From: Achromobacter deleyi | GTDB lineage: Bacteria > Pseudomonadota > Gammaproteobacteria > Burkholderiales > Burkholderiaceae_B | NCBI RefSeq assembly: GCF_016127315.1 | Contig: NZ_CP065997.1 | Coordinates: forward strand, 3,658,001-3,722,000 | Reading direction: 5' to 3' | Length of the DNA stretch: 64,000 nt | Part shown: one piece after another, positions 8,049 to 17,625 of the stretch | Layout: each line of letters starts with the position of its first letter | Numbering within the stretch: the stretch's first letter is position 1 | The notes under the pieces: model-generated | Databases searched by the model: none | Told to the model about the DNA's origin: nothing | What the model saw: only the letters and a program-made list of their open reading frames with translations | Made by a program: the position numbers and the translations under genes

Positions 8049-10439
8049 TCAATTCCGCAATGGCTTGCCGGTGTCGAGCGTGTGGCGGATGCGGGCCTGG
8101 GTCTCGGGCGTGCGCAGCAGCGCGACGAACTCCTTGCGTTCCACCGCCAGCAGCCATTCCTCGTCGACCTTGGCGCCCGTCTCGACCTCGCCGCCGCAAA
8201 GCGCCACGGCGGCGCTGCGGGCCACGCGGTAGTCGTGGGCGCTGATCATGCCGCCCTCGCGCATGTTGACCAGCACCATCTCGAAGTTGGCGATGCCGTT
8301 GCGGCCGGCCACGGGCACGCCCTGCAGCCGCGGCGGCGGCACGTAGCCGGCGGTGGCGGCGGCGCGCGCCTGGCCGATGGCCACGAACAGCAGCTCGCCC
8401 GGATGGAACAGCACGACGTCATGGGCGCGGGCGAAGCCCAGTTCGACGGCCTCGATGGCGCTCTTGGCGACCCGCGCCATGGCGATGGTCTGGAACACCG
8501 GCTGCAGGAACGGGAATACCTCGCCGGGTGTGGCGGTGGTGGCCGCCAGCGCCGCGGCGCGGCCGGCGAATTCCTTGCTGCCGCCGCCGGCCGGGATCAG
8601 GCCGACGCCAGCCTCGACCAGGCCGATGTAGCTTTCGAGCGCCAGCACGCGGTGCGAGGCGTGCATCAGGAATTCGCAGCCACCGCCCAGCGCCATGCCC
8701 TGCACGGCCGCCACGGTCGGGATCTGCGCGTACTTGAAGGCTTGCGAAGTGCGCTGGAATTTCTCGACGGTGGCTTCCAGCATGTCCCATTGGCCGGCGG
8801 CGCAGGCTTCCGAGACCTGCTGCAGGTTGGCGCCCACGGCGAACGGCGCGTCATGCCAGATCACCAGGCCGTCGAACTCGCGCTCGGCGCGGGCCACGGC
8901 CTGCAGGATGCCTTCCAGCACCTCGGCGCCCAGCGTGTGGTTCCTGGACGTGACCGACAGGATGGCGATGCCGGCGTCGACTTCGGGCAGGTTCCACAGG
9001 CGCACGCCTTCGTTTTCCCACACCGTGGTGCCGCGGTCGTCGGCGCCTTCGCCGAACACGCGCTCGGGGAACAGTTGGCGCTGGTAGACCGGCAGCGCCG
9101 AACGCGGGTGCAGCTTGCCGCTGCGCGCGGAATACGAGCCGGCGGGCGTGTGCACGCCCTGGCGGTCGGTTTCCAGGGCCCAGGCCGGCAGCGGCGCGTC
9201 GCTCATGGCGCGGCCGGCGGCGATGTCTTCGGCGACGGCGCGGGCGATGGCCTGCCAGCCGGCGGCCTGCCAGGTCTCGAACGGGCCCTGGGCCCAGCCG
9301 AAGCCCCAGCGCATGGCCAGGTCCAGGTCGCGGGCATTGTCGGCCACCTGGCCGAGCTGCACCGCGCTGTAGTGGAAGATGTCGCGGAACAGGCTCCACA
9401 GGAACTGGGCCTGTGGATGCTCGCTGGCGCGCAGCGCGGCGAAGCGCTTGGCCGGGTCGCGTTCCTTGAGCAGGGCGGCGACCTCGTCGGCCAGCTTGCC
9501 GGCGCTGGGGCGGTAGTCCTGCGCCTGCAGGTCCAGCACCTGGATCTCGCGGCCGGCCTTGCGGTAGACGCCGGCGCCGCTCTTCTGGCCCAGCGCGCCC
9601 TTGGAGATCAGGGCCGACAGCCAGGCGGGCAGCGTGAAATAGCGGTGCCAGGGATCATCCGGCAGGTTCTTGTCCATGGTGCCGACCACGTGGGCCAGCG
9701 TGTCCAGGCCGACCACGTCGGCGGTACGGTAGGTGGCGCTCTTGGGGCGGCCGATCTTCGGGCCGGTGAGGGCGTCGACCTCGTCGAAGCCCAGCCCCAG
9801 GCGCTGGGTGTGGTGCATAGCCGCCAGGATCGAGAACACGCCGATGCGGTTGGCGACGAAGTTGGGGGTGTCGAGCGCGCGGATCACGCCCTTGCCCAGC
9901 GTGGAGGTCAGCCAGGTCTCGAGCTGGTCCAGCACCGGCGCCTGGGTGTGCGAGGTGGCGATGATTTCCACCAGCCGCATGTAGCGCGGCGGATTGAAGA
10001 AGTGGATGCCGCAGAAGCGGTCGCGCAGCGCGGCCGGCAGGGCGTTGGCCAGCGCGTCGATCGACAGGCCGGAGGTGTTGGAGGCGATGATGGCGCCGGG
10101 GGCGACGTGCGGCGCGATGCGCTCGTACAGCGCCGTCTTCCAGTCCATGCGCTCGGCGATCGCTTCGATGATCAGGTCGCAGCCGCGCAGCTGTTCGATA
10201 TGGTCGTCGTAGTTGGCCGGGGTGATCAGGGCCAGGCGGGCGGGGCTGGCCAGCGGCGCCGGCTCGAGCTTCTTCAGGCCGGCCAGCGCTTTCTTGACGA
10301 TGCCGTCGCGGTCGCCTTCAGGCGCCGCGAGGTCGAACAGCGTGACGGGCACGCCGGCGTTGGCCAGATGGGCGGCGATCTGCGCGCCCATGACGCCGGC
10401 ACCCAGCACGGCGACGTGTTTGACGACGAACTTGCTCAA
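8049..10439 (-). CDS. 3-hydroxyacyl-CoA dehydrogenase/enoyl-CoA hydratase (FadN domain order)
   Basis: A 796-residue bifunctional beta-oxidation enzyme. The N-terminal NAD-binding fold starts VAVLGAGVMGAQIAAHLANAG (about 9-29), with ASNTSGLSIDALA and CGIHFFNPPRYMRLVEII of 3-hydroxyacyl-CoA dehydrogenases. The enoyl-CoA hydratase domain is C-terminal, with AVQGMALGGGCEFLMHA (about 579-595) and GLVEAGVGLIPAGGGSKEF. This dehydrogenase-first order matches Bacillus FadN rather than E. coli FadB/FadJ. The start codon is TTG at 10439, supported by CAGGAG placed 6 nt upstream. It probably works with the thiolase encoded next on long or medium acyl chains. Confidence 0.92.
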   Translation of the reverse strand: MSKFVVKHVAVLGAGVMGAQIAAHLANAGVPVTLFDLAAPEGDRDGIVKKALAGLKKLEPAPLASPARLALITPANYDDHIEQLRGCDLIIEAIAERMDWKTALYERIAPHVAPGAIIASNTSGLSIDALANALPAALRDRFCGIHFFNPPRYMRLVEIIATSHTQAPVLDQLETWLTSTLGKGVIRALDTPNFVANRIGVFSILAAMHHTQRLGLGFDEVDALTGPKIGRPKSATYRTADVVGLDTLAHVVGTMDKNLPDDPWHRYFTLPAWLSALISKGALGQKSGAGVYRKAGREIQVLDLQAQDYRPSAGKLADEVAALLKERDPAKRFAALRASEHPQAQFLWSLFRDIFHYSAVQLGQVADNARDLDLAMRWGFGWAQGPFETWQAAGWQAIARAVAEDIAAGRAMSDAPLPAWALETDRQGVHTPAGSYSARSGKLHPRSALPVYQRQLFPERVFGEGADDRGTTVWENEGVRLWNLPEVDAGIAILSVTSRNHTLGAEVLEGILQAVARAEREFDGLVIWHDAPFAVGANLQQVSEACAAGQWDMLEATVEKFQRTSQAFKYAQIPTVAAVQGMALGGGCEFLMHASHRVLALESYIGLVEAGVGLIPAGGGSKEFAGRAAALAATTATPGEVFPFLQPVFQTIAMARVAKSAIEAVELGFARAHDVVLFHPGELLFVAIGQARAAATAGYVPPPRLQGVPVAGRNGIANFEMVLVNMREGGMISAHDYRVARSAAVALCGGEVETGAKVDEEWLLAVERKEFVALLRTPETQARIRHTLDTGKPLRN

Positions 10440-10499
10440 GGAAGTCTCCTGAAAATGCGGGCGGAAGACGGGACCGGCCCGTCATCCGCCCCGGCAGGG

Positions 10500-11810
10500 C
10501 TAGAAGCGGGACGACAGTTGCAGGCCGAAGATGTGGCCGCTGCTGTCATAGGTGCCCGCGACGCGGCCCTTGGTCAGCTGGTTGCCGGACGTGGTGTCGA
10601 TGTCCGTCTTGCGCAGGTAGAGATAGGTGTAGCCGAGGTCCAGCGTGGTGCTCTTGGTGGCTTGCCACTGCACGCCCGTCGAGAACCAGTAGCGGTCGTT
10701 GTCGGGCAGCGAGGTGGGACGGTCTTCGGCCTTGTGGACCGGCGACTGATCGTAGGCCAGGCCGAACTTCCACTTCCAGTCGGGCGCGAACTTGTAGGAC
10801 GTGCCCACGGCGATGCGCCACGTGTCGCGGAAGTTCAGCGGCAGGTCGTCATCGCGCGCGCCGGTGCCGGAGTTGCGGATCTTCAGATCGGGGATGCTGC
10901 TCCAGCCGGTCCACGAGATGTCGCCCAGCAGTTCCCACTTTTCGTTGAGCTGGTGGGTGGCGCTCAGGATCAGCGTGTCGGGCAGGTCGACCGAGGCCTT
11001 GGCGTCGAACGACACCGACTGGCGGGTCGGGCCGATGTTGTCGATATCGGTGTCGCCCTTGGCGGTGTGCTTGATCTTGGAGCGGTACGACAGGCCGATG
11101 CGGGTGTCTTCGGTGGGCTGCAGCATGAAGCCCACGTTCCAGCCCCAGGCGTCGCCCTTCAGGTTCAGGTCGGCGTCGCCGTTGGTGATGAAGGTGCCGC
11201 CGCCGGGCAGCGCCACCGGCACCACGGTCTTCTTCTTGTAGTTGGCGTCGATGTGCTGCCAGTTCACGCCGAAGCCCATCGAGAACTTGTCATTGACCTT
11301 GTAGGCGATCGAGGGGTTGACGTTGATCGTCTTGATCTCGAACTTGTTCGAGTGGTACTGGCCTTCCCAGCCGTCGTCGTACTCGGTCATCAGGCCGAAC
11401 GGCGCGCCGATGCCCAGGCCGATGAACCACTTCTCGCTCAGTTGCCACGAGCCGTACAGGTTGGGCACGACGCCCAGCTTGCCGGCGTCGCCGCCGTCGC
11501 CGCCGGTGGGGCGGGTGCCGCCCAGCGCCGTCGGGTTGCGGCTGTTGCCGTTGTCCGAGAACTTGAACGAGGGCTTGATCAGATTGACGCCGCCCGAGAC
11601 ATTGATGCCCGGCAGGTAGGTCATGCCTGCCGGGTTGTAGTAGATGATGCTGGCGTTTTCCGGATTTGCCGCCGAGCCCGCGTAAGCGTTACCCAGGCCG
11701 CTGGCATTCTGCTCCAGGAGCTGAAAGCCGGCGCCGTGGGCGGCGCTGGTGGCGCCCAGGCCGACCACAATGGCGGACAGGGTGCTCAGGGACAATGAAC
11801 GTCTGCTCAT
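10500..11810 (-). CDS. fadL: OmpP1/FadL-family outer-membrane fatty acid transporter
   Basis: A 436-residue outer-membrane beta-barrel. Signal peptide to about residue 26 (ends SAAHG), and the mature protein begins AGFQLLEQNASGLGNAYAG, the FadL hatch/N-terminal signature, followed by SIIYYNPAGMTYLPG. It ends in SSRF with the C-terminal Phe recognised by the barrel assembly machinery. Takes up long-chain fatty acids or other hydrophobic substrates. The ATG at 11810 follows GAGGAGGCAG. It is separated from the upstream FadJ gene by 150 bp, so it may have its own promoter. Confidence 0.93.
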   Translation of the reverse strand: MSRRSLSLSTLSAIVVGLGATSAAHGAGFQLLEQNASGLGNAYAGSAANPENASIIYYNPAGMTYLPGINVSGGVNLIKPSFKFSDNGNSRNPTALGGTRPTGGDGGDAGKLGVVPNLYGSWQLSEKWFIGLGIGAPFGLMTEYDDGWEGQYHSNKFEIKTINVNPSIAYKVNDKFSMGFGVNWQHIDANYKKKTVVPVALPGGGTFITNGDADLNLKGDAWGWNVGFMLQPTEDTRIGLSYRSKIKHTAKGDTDIDNIGPTRQSVSFDAKASVDLPDTLILSATHQLNEKWELLGDISWTGWSSIPDLKIRNSGTGARDDDLPLNFRDTWRIAVGTSYKFAPDWKWKFGLAYDQSPVHKAEDRPTSLPDNDRYWFSTGVQWQATKSTTLDLGYTYLYLRKTDIDTTSGNQLTKGRVAGTYDSSGHIFGLQLSSRF

Positions 11811-11960
11811 GGTACTGCCTCCTCATGTTGGATAGGTATGTCTCTATGGCACTGCCGGTCTCGTCGTCCCGGTCTATCCGGCTCAAGGGGGTCCAGGCCG
11901 GTTTGCTTTGTTACCGCGTTACTGCCGTTATTGCCGTTACTGCTTGCCGTTACTGCTGCG
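11811..11960. other. Intergenic region upstream of fadL with GCCGTTACTG-like repeats
   Basis: A 150-bp gap. Between about 11918 and 11960 the plus strand carries several near-copies of CCGTTACTG (GCGTTACTGCCGTTATTGCC, then GCCGTTACTGCTTG and again), an unusual low-complexity run on the upstream side of the fadL leader. Function unknown; possibly a protein-binding array or a degenerate tandem repeat. Confidence 0.45.
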
Positions 11961-13898
11961 TCAGGCACTACTGCGACTGCTCTGGTAGTGCAGGGGACCG
12001 CCCGTGAACGGCGCGAACCCGGTTCCGAAAATCACGCCGGCGTCGGCCAGGTCGGCGTCGGCGACCACGCCGGCCTCGACCCGCTCGCGGGTGGCGTCGA
12101 TCAAAGGCTGGATCAGGCGTTCGGCCAGGCCGTCGGGGGCGCGGGCGCCGCCCCGGTCGTCCTTGACCGGCTTGCCATCGCGCCAGGTGTAGAAGCCGCG
12201 GCCGCTCTTCTTGCCGAGGTCGCCACGCGCCAGCTTCTCGGCCAGGCAGCGTGGCGGCTCGGCGCCGCCGGCCAATTCCTGGCCTGCCGCGCGGGCGATG
12301 TCCAGGCCGACGGTATCGGCCAGTTCCAGCGGTCCCATCGGCATGCCGAACGCCACCATGGCCGCGTCGACGGCGGCGGGCGATAGGCCGTCGTCGATCT
12401 TTCGCATGGCCTGAAGCATATACGGTGCCAGCACCGCATTGACCAGGAAACCGGGGGCGCTACGCACCGGCAGGGCCAATTTTCCGATTTGTCCTACAAA
12501 GGCGCAGGCCCGCGCCAGCGTGTCGGCGGCGGTGCCGTCCGCATGCACCACTTCCACCAGCGGCATCTTGGCCACGGGGTTGAAGAAGTGGATGCCGACC
12601 AGCCGCTCGGGCCGGGCCAGCCCGGCGCTGAGCGTTTCGAGCGACAGGCTGGAGGTGTTGGTGGCCAGCAGCGCGTCGGCCTTCATGCGCGGCTCCAGCG
12701 ATTGGTAAAGGCCGTGCTTGGCCTCGGGGTTCTCGCTGATGGCCTCGATCACCAGATCGGCCAGCGGCACGCCGCCACCGGTCGGATCGGGCACCAGCCG
12801 GTCGAAGGCGGCGCGGGCCGCGCGCCGGTCCTTCAGGCGGCGCGCGAACAGGGTCGCAGCGCGCTTGATGGCGGGCGCGATGCGGGCCATGTCCTGGTCC
12901 TGCAACGTCACCGTCATGCCCTTGAGCGCGCACCAGGCGGCGATGTCGCCGCCCATCACGCCGGCGCCCACCACGTGCACGTGGCGCACCGGGGCGGCGC
13001 CGGCCTGGCGGCCGTTGGCCTTGAGGCGCTCCTGCAGGCGGAACACGCGCAGCAGGTTGCGGGCGGTGTCCGAGGCGATGATGCCGTCGATCAGCGCGGG
13101 GGCCTGCAGGGCGTTGCCGCCGTGCTTTTCCCACAGGTCGACGATGGCGGGAGCGGCGGGGTAGTGGCGCAGCGGGTCCTTGGCGGCGATCTGCTTGCGG
13201 GCGCGGTTGGCGGCGACCGCCTTGAGCGGCCAGCGGTTGAGCCAGGCGCCCAGGCCGCGCGCGCGGCGCGGCGGCTTGCCGGACAGCACCATGCCGCGCG
13301 CCGCGGCCTGCAGCAGGCGGGTCGGCACGCGCGCATCGACCAGCCCCAGCGCGGCGGCGCGGCGCGCGTCGGCGCCGCGGCCGGTCAGCATCATGTCGAG
13401 CGCGGCGGGCGCGCCGATCAGCGCGGGCAGGCGCAGCATGCCGCCCCAGCCCGGGAAGATGCCCAGCATGACTTCCGGCAGCGCCAGCGAGGCGCCGGGC
13501 GCGTCTTCCACCAGCCGGTAGCGGCAGGCCAGCGCCAGCTCCAGGCCACCGCCCAGGCAGTGGCCCTGGATCAGCGCCAGCGTCGGGTAGCGCACCGCCG
13601 CCAGGCGGTTGAACAGGTTCCAGCCGCGCGCCACCAGGGCGCGGCCCTGTTCCGGCGTGTTCAGTTCGGCGAATTCGTTGACGTCGGCGCCGACGATGAA
13701 GCCGGTCGGCTTGCCCGAGCGGATCACCAGGCCCTTGGGCGGCTGCGCGTCGAGCGCGTCCAGCACCGCGGCCAGTTCCGCCATGGTGTCGGCGGACAGC
13801 GCGTTGACGGCGCTGCCGGCGCGGTCGAAGGTCAGCCACGCCAGGCCGTCGGCGTCGCGCTCCAGGCGCCAATGGGAGAGCGAATCCAGCGTGGTCAT
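11961..13898 (-). CDS. fadJ: Enoyl-CoA hydratase/3-hydroxyacyl-CoA dehydrogenase (FadJ/FadB type)
   Basis: A 645-residue bifunctional enzyme with hydratase domain first: GADVNEFAEL (oxyanion loop) and IQGHCLGGGLELALACRY, then the NAD-binding fold VHVVGAGVMGGDIAAWCALKG (about 312-332) and LVGIHFFNPVAKMPLVEVV. It catalyses hydration of trans-2-enoyl-CoA and oxidation of the 3-hydroxy product. At 645 residues it is shorter than E. coli FadB/FadJ (about 715-730). The ATG at 13898 shares ATGA with the thiolase stop, so the pair is translationally coupled, like an FadI-FadJ complex. Confidence 0.93.
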   Translation of the reverse strand: MTTLDSLSHWRLERDADGLAWLTFDRAGSAVNALSADTMAELAAVLDALDAQPPKGLVIRSGKPTGFIVGADVNEFAELNTPEQGRALVARGWNLFNRLAAVRYPTLALIQGHCLGGGLELALACRYRLVEDAPGASLALPEVMLGIFPGWGGMLRLPALIGAPAALDMMLTGRGADARRAAALGLVDARVPTRLLQAAARGMVLSGKPPRRARGLGAWLNRWPLKAVAANRARKQIAAKDPLRHYPAAPAIVDLWEKHGGNALQAPALIDGIIASDTARNLLRVFRLQERLKANGRQAGAAPVRHVHVVGAGVMGGDIAAWCALKGMTVTLQDQDMARIAPAIKRAATLFARRLKDRRAARAAFDRLVPDPTGGGVPLADLVIEAISENPEAKHGLYQSLEPRMKADALLATNTSSLSLETLSAGLARPERLVGIHFFNPVAKMPLVEVVHADGTAADTLARACAFVGQIGKLALPVRSAPGFLVNAVLAPYMLQAMRKIDDGLSPAAVDAAMVAFGMPMGPLELADTVGLDIARAAGQELAGGAEPPRCLAEKLARGDLGKKSGRGFYTWRDGKPVKDDRGGARAPDGLAERLIQPLIDATRERVEAGVVADADLADAGVIFGTGFAPFTGGPLHYQSSRSSA

Positions 13899-15187
13899 TG
13901 GCGGTCCTCCAGGGTTTCGACCAGCATGGCGCCGCCGAGGCCGCCGCCGATGCAGATGGCGGCCATGCCGCGCCGCGCGCCGCGGCGCTTGAGCGCGTCC
14001 AGCAGGTGCAGCACGATGCGGGCGCCGGAGGCGCCGACCGGATGGCCGATGGCGATGGCGCCGCCGTCCACGTTCAGGCGGGCAGGGTCGAGCGCGCCCC
14101 AGGCGGGCGTGCCGAAGTGCTCCTGGCAATAGGCGTCGTCCTGCCAGGCCGCCAGGCAGCCTAGCACCTGGGCGGCGAAGGCCTCGTTGATTTCCCACAA
14201 GTCCAGGTCATTGAGGCCCAGGCCGTGGCGTTGCAGGATCGGGGTGGCGGCGTGCACCGGGCCCAGGCCCATCATGGCCGGGTCGAGGCCGGCCCACTGG
14301 CTGTCGACGATGCGGCCCAGCGGCCGCAGGTTCCAGCGCTGCACGGCTTCCTCGGAGGCCAGCACCAGCATCGCGGCGCCGTCGGTGACCTGCGAGCTGT
14401 TGCCGGCGGTGATGTTGCCCCAGGGCTTGTCGAACACCGGCTTGAGCCTGGCCAGCTTTTCCGGCGTGGAGTCCTCGCGCACGCCGTCGTCGTCCGGGTA
14501 CAGCTTGCCCTGGGTGTCGATCAGCGGCGTGATCTCGGCGAAGGCGCCGTTGGCGCGTCCGGCCAGCGCGCGCGCATGGCTCTGCGCCGAATAGGCGTCC
14601 ATGGCCTGGCGGCTGATGCCGAAGCGGGTGGCGACGTTCTCGGCGGTCTGGCCCATCGACAGGCCCACCACCGGGTCGGTCAGGCCCTTGAGCAGGCCGA
14701 TGACCGGCGCCAGGTGGCGCAGGCGCAGGCGGCCGAGCGTGGCGAGCCTGGCGCCGATGCCGCGCGCGGCGTACCAGCTGGCCAGCCAGCGCACCATGTC
14801 GTCCGAGAACAGCACCGGGGCATGCGACAGGGCGTCGGTGCCGCCGGCCAGCACCAGTTGCGAGCGTCCGGTCTGGATGTTGGCGATGGCCGAATCCAGC
14901 GCCTGCATGCCCGAGGCGCAGTTGCGCATCACCGTCCAGCCGGGCACCTTGTTGCCGCAGCCGAGCCGCAGCGCGATTACGCGGCCGATGTTGACTTCGT
15001 CGGCCGAAGGCGCGGCGCAGCCCACGATGACCTCGTCCAGGTCCGTGGGCGCGTAGGGTTGGCGCAACAGCAGGCCGCGCCCGGCCTGCACGGCCAGGTC
15101 GCCGGCCGCGAATGGGCCGGGGCCCGACCGCGCCTTCAGGAAGGGCGTGCGGGCGCCGTCGACCACGTATACCGGTTTGAATGCCAT
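13895..15187 (-). CDS. fadI: Acetyl-CoA C-acyltransferase (FadI-like thiolase)
   Basis: A 430-residue thiolase. Catalytic Cys is in VMRNCASGMQALDSAIANI (about 86-104), catalytic His in GGAIAIGHPVGASGARIV, and the second Cys in AAICIGGGLGGAMLVETL near the end. The length fits the FadI branch (about 436) rather than FadA (about 390). The start at 15187 has AGAGGAGATCGG upstream. It lies 30 bp downstream of fadE and overlaps the FadJ-type gene by 4 bp, giving a compact fadE-fadI-fadJ order. Confidence 0.93.
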   Translation of the reverse strand: MAFKPVYVVDGARTPFLKARSGPGPFAAGDLAVQAGRGLLLRQPYAPTDLDEVIVGCAAPSADEVNIGRVIALRLGCGNKVPGWTVMRNCASGMQALDSAIANIQTGRSQLVLAGGTDALSHAPVLFSDDMVRWLASWYAARGIGARLATLGRLRLRHLAPVIGLLKGLTDPVVGLSMGQTAENVATRFGISRQAMDAYSAQSHARALAGRANGAFAEITPLIDTQGKLYPDDDGVREDSTPEKLARLKPVFDKPWGNITAGNSSQVTDGAAMLVLASEEAVQRWNLRPLGRIVDSQWAGLDPAMMGLGPVHAATPILQRHGLGLNDLDLWEINEAFAAQVLGCLAAWQDDAYCQEHFGTPAWGALDPARLNVDGGAIAIGHPVGASGARIVLHLLDALKRRGARRGMAAICIGGGLGGAMLVETLEDRQ

Positions 15188-15217
15188 CCGATCTCCTCTG
15201 CGTGTTGACTGGCGCCC

Positions 15218-17566
15218 TCAGGCAGCCTTGCGTTCGTCCGCGGGTTTGACCGCGCCGGTGACGCCGAGGTCAAAGGGGAAATCATCCACTTTCACCACGG
15301 TATCGCGCAAGGTATTACGACGCTTGACCACCGCATATTCTTCGGCGGTGATGCCGCCGGCGGCGAACGCGGCGTCGGCCAGGTCGCGCACATTGGCCTG
15401 CGGGTTGCCTTCGAGCGCGCCGCTTTTCTCGAATTCACGGATCTTCGATTCGATCGGTTCGGCTTCGAGCGTGGCCGCCAGCGCCTGTTCGATCGCGCCG
15501 ACCGGTTCGTCGGCGCTCGCGGGCAGGTGGCAGCCGGCGGTCAGGCGGTCGCGGGTCGCGCCCGGGTTGATGAGCAGCCGCGCCACGTCCTGGCCCAATT
15601 GGTCCGACGGCAGCGATTGCGGCCGGCCCCAGGGGAAGACGATGCGGCGCAGGCTCCAGGCGACCAGGCGGTTGGGGTAGTTTTCCAGCACGCCGTCGAT
15701 GGCGTCCTGCAGGCGGAACAGCGCATCCTGCACCGACCAGTGCACCAGCGGCGCGTCGGCGTCCTGGCGGCCTTCGTCCTCGAAGCGCTTGAGCGCGGCG
15801 CTGGCCAGGTACATCTGCGAGAGGATGTCGCCCAGGCGCGCCGACAGGCGTTCGCGGCGCTTGAGGCTGCCGCCCAGCACCAGCATGGAGGTGTCGGCCA
15901 GCAGCGCGAAGGCGGCCGAATAGCGGCTCAGCAGCTGGTAGTAGCGCTTCATCCCGGGCGCGACATCGGCGTCGATGCCGACGAAGCGGCCGCCGGTCAG
16001 GGCGGTGCCCAGCGCACGCAGCTTGTTGCGCGCGACGAAGCCGACGTGGCCCCAGAAGGCGCGGTCGAAATCATGCAGGCCCTGCTTGCGGTCGGGCGAC
16101 TGCGCCGCGCGCATCTCGGCCAGCACGTAGGGATGGCAGCGGATCGCGCCCTGGCCGAAGATGATCAGGCTGCGGGTCAGGATGTTGGCGCCTTCCACGG
16201 TGATGCCGATGGGGATCTGCTGGTAGGCGCGGCCCAGGAAGTTGGACGGTCCCAGGCAGATGCCCTTGCCGCCGATCACGTCCATGCCGTCGTTGACGAC
16301 CTGGCGCGCGCGTTCGGTGACGTGGTATTTGACGATGGCCGACACCACCGAGGGCTTCTCGCCCAGGTCGACGGCGCCGGCGGTCATGCTGCGCGCGGCA
16401 TCCATCATGTAGGTGTGGCCGCCGATGCGGGCCAGCGCTTCCTCGACCCCTTCGAACTTGCCGACCGGGGTGCGGAACTGGCTGCGCACGCGGGCGTAGC
16501 CGCCGACCGCGCGGGCCGTCAGCTTGGACATGCCGGTGTTGGACGACGGCAGCGAGATCGAGCGGCCGGCCGCCAGGCATTCCATCAGCATGCGCCAGCC
16601 CTGGCCGGCCATGGCGGGGCCGCCGATGATGAAGTCCAGCGGCATGAAGACGTCGTGGCCGCGGGTCGGGCCGTTCATGAACATGGCGTTCAGCGGGAAG
16701 TGGCGGCGGCCGGTGTCCACGCCCGGATGGTCGTGCGGCACCAGCGCGCAGGTGATGCCCAGGTCCTTCTTGCCGCCCAGCAGGCCGTCCGGGTCGTACA
16801 GGCGGAAGGCCAGGCCCAGCAGCGTGCAGACCGGCGCCAGCGTGATGTAGCGCTTGTCCCAGCTGACGCGCATGCCGATCACTTCGCGGCCCTGCCATTC
16901 GCCCTTGCAGACGATGCCGCTGTCGGGGATGGCGGCGGCGTCGGAACCGGCCCACGGGCTGGTCAGCGCGAAGGCCGGCACTTCCTCGCCGCGCGCCAGG
17001 CGCGGCAGGTAGTGGTTCTTCTGTTCATCGGTGCCGTAGTGCAGCAGCAGTTCGGCCGGCCCGAGCGAGTTGGGCACCATCACCGACACCGCCAGCGCCG
17101 ACGAGCGCGTCGACAGCTTGGTCACGATCTCGGAGTGGGCATAGGCCGAGAAGGCCAGGCCGCCGTATTCCTTGGGGATGATCATGCCGAGGAAGCCGCT
17201 GCGCTTGAGGTAGTCCCAGACCTCGGCGGGCAGGTCGAAGCGTTCCTGCGTGATGTTCCAGTCGTTGACCATGCGGCAGGCCTCTTCGGCCTGGTGGTCG
17301 AGGAAGTGCTGTTCCTCGTCGGTCAGGCGCGGGCGCGGATAGGCCAGCATGCGCTTCCAGTCGGGGCGGCCGCGGAACAGCTCGCCTTCCCACCACACCG
17401 TGCCGGCCTCGAGCGCGTCACGCTCGGTGTCCGACATCTGCGGCAGCACCTTGCGGTAGAGATTGAAGATCGGCGTCGACAGCAAGGCGCGCCTGACCGG
17501 GCGCACGCCCAGCAGGACGACGGCCAGCAGCGCGATGACGATCAGCGCGACGATGACTGCGTTCAT
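15218..17566 (-). CDS. fadE: Acyl-CoA dehydrogenase FadE
   Basis: A 782-residue FadE-type acyl-CoA dehydrogenase (E. coli FadE is 814), much longer than standard 380-residue enzymes. Residues 4-24 form an N-terminal hydrophobic segment, then an N-terminal acyl-CoA dehydrogenase domain with LTSPWAGSDAAAIPDSGIVC, FAD-domain region TARAVGGYARVRSQFRTPVGKF and DVIGGKGICLGPSNFLGRAYQ, and the long FadE-specific C-terminal domain. Introduces the trans-2 double bond in acyl-CoA, the first step of beta-oxidation, probably at the inner membrane. The ATG at 17566 follows AAGGAGACAAGGAA. It begins 59 bp after the TetR gene. Confidence 0.95.
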   Translation of the reverse strand: MNAVIVALIVIALLAVVLLGVRPVRRALLSTPIFNLYRKVLPQMSDTERDALEAGTVWWEGELFRGRPDWKRMLAYPRPRLTDEEQHFLDHQAEEACRMVNDWNITQERFDLPAEVWDYLKRSGFLGMIIPKEYGGLAFSAYAHSEIVTKLSTRSSALAVSVMVPNSLGPAELLLHYGTDEQKNHYLPRLARGEEVPAFALTSPWAGSDAAAIPDSGIVCKGEWQGREVIGMRVSWDKRYITLAPVCTLLGLAFRLYDPDGLLGGKKDLGITCALVPHDHPGVDTGRRHFPLNAMFMNGPTRGHDVFMPLDFIIGGPAMAGQGWRMLMECLAAGRSISLPSSNTGMSKLTARAVGGYARVRSQFRTPVGKFEGVEEALARIGGHTYMMDAARSMTAGAVDLGEKPSVVSAIVKYHVTERARQVVNDGMDVIGGKGICLGPSNFLGRAYQQIPIGITVEGANILTRSLIIFGQGAIRCHPYVLAEMRAAQSPDRKQGLHDFDRAFWGHVGFVARNKLRALGTALTGGRFVGIDADVAPGMKRYYQLLSRYSAAFALLADTSMLVLGGSLKRRERLSARLGDILSQMYLASAALKRFEDEGRQDADAPLVHWSVQDALFRLQDAIDGVLENYPNRLVAWSLRRIVFPWGRPQSLPSDQLGQDVARLLINPGATRDRLTAGCHLPASADEPVGAIEQALAATLEAEPIESKIREFEKSGALEGNPQANVRDLADAAFAAGGITAEEYAVVKRRNTLRDTVVKVDDFPFDLGVTGAVKPADERKAA

Positions 17567-17625
17567 TTCCTTGTCTCCTTTCTCGAATTCTCTGGAACCG
17601 CCGCACCGCGCTGACCCAAGGGGAT

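Noticed and set aside
8082..11798. Long plus-strand open frame (about 1240 codons) opposite the fadN-like and fadL genes
   Set aside because: Antisense shadow of two genes with clear domains on the minus strand; no recognisable domain in the translation.
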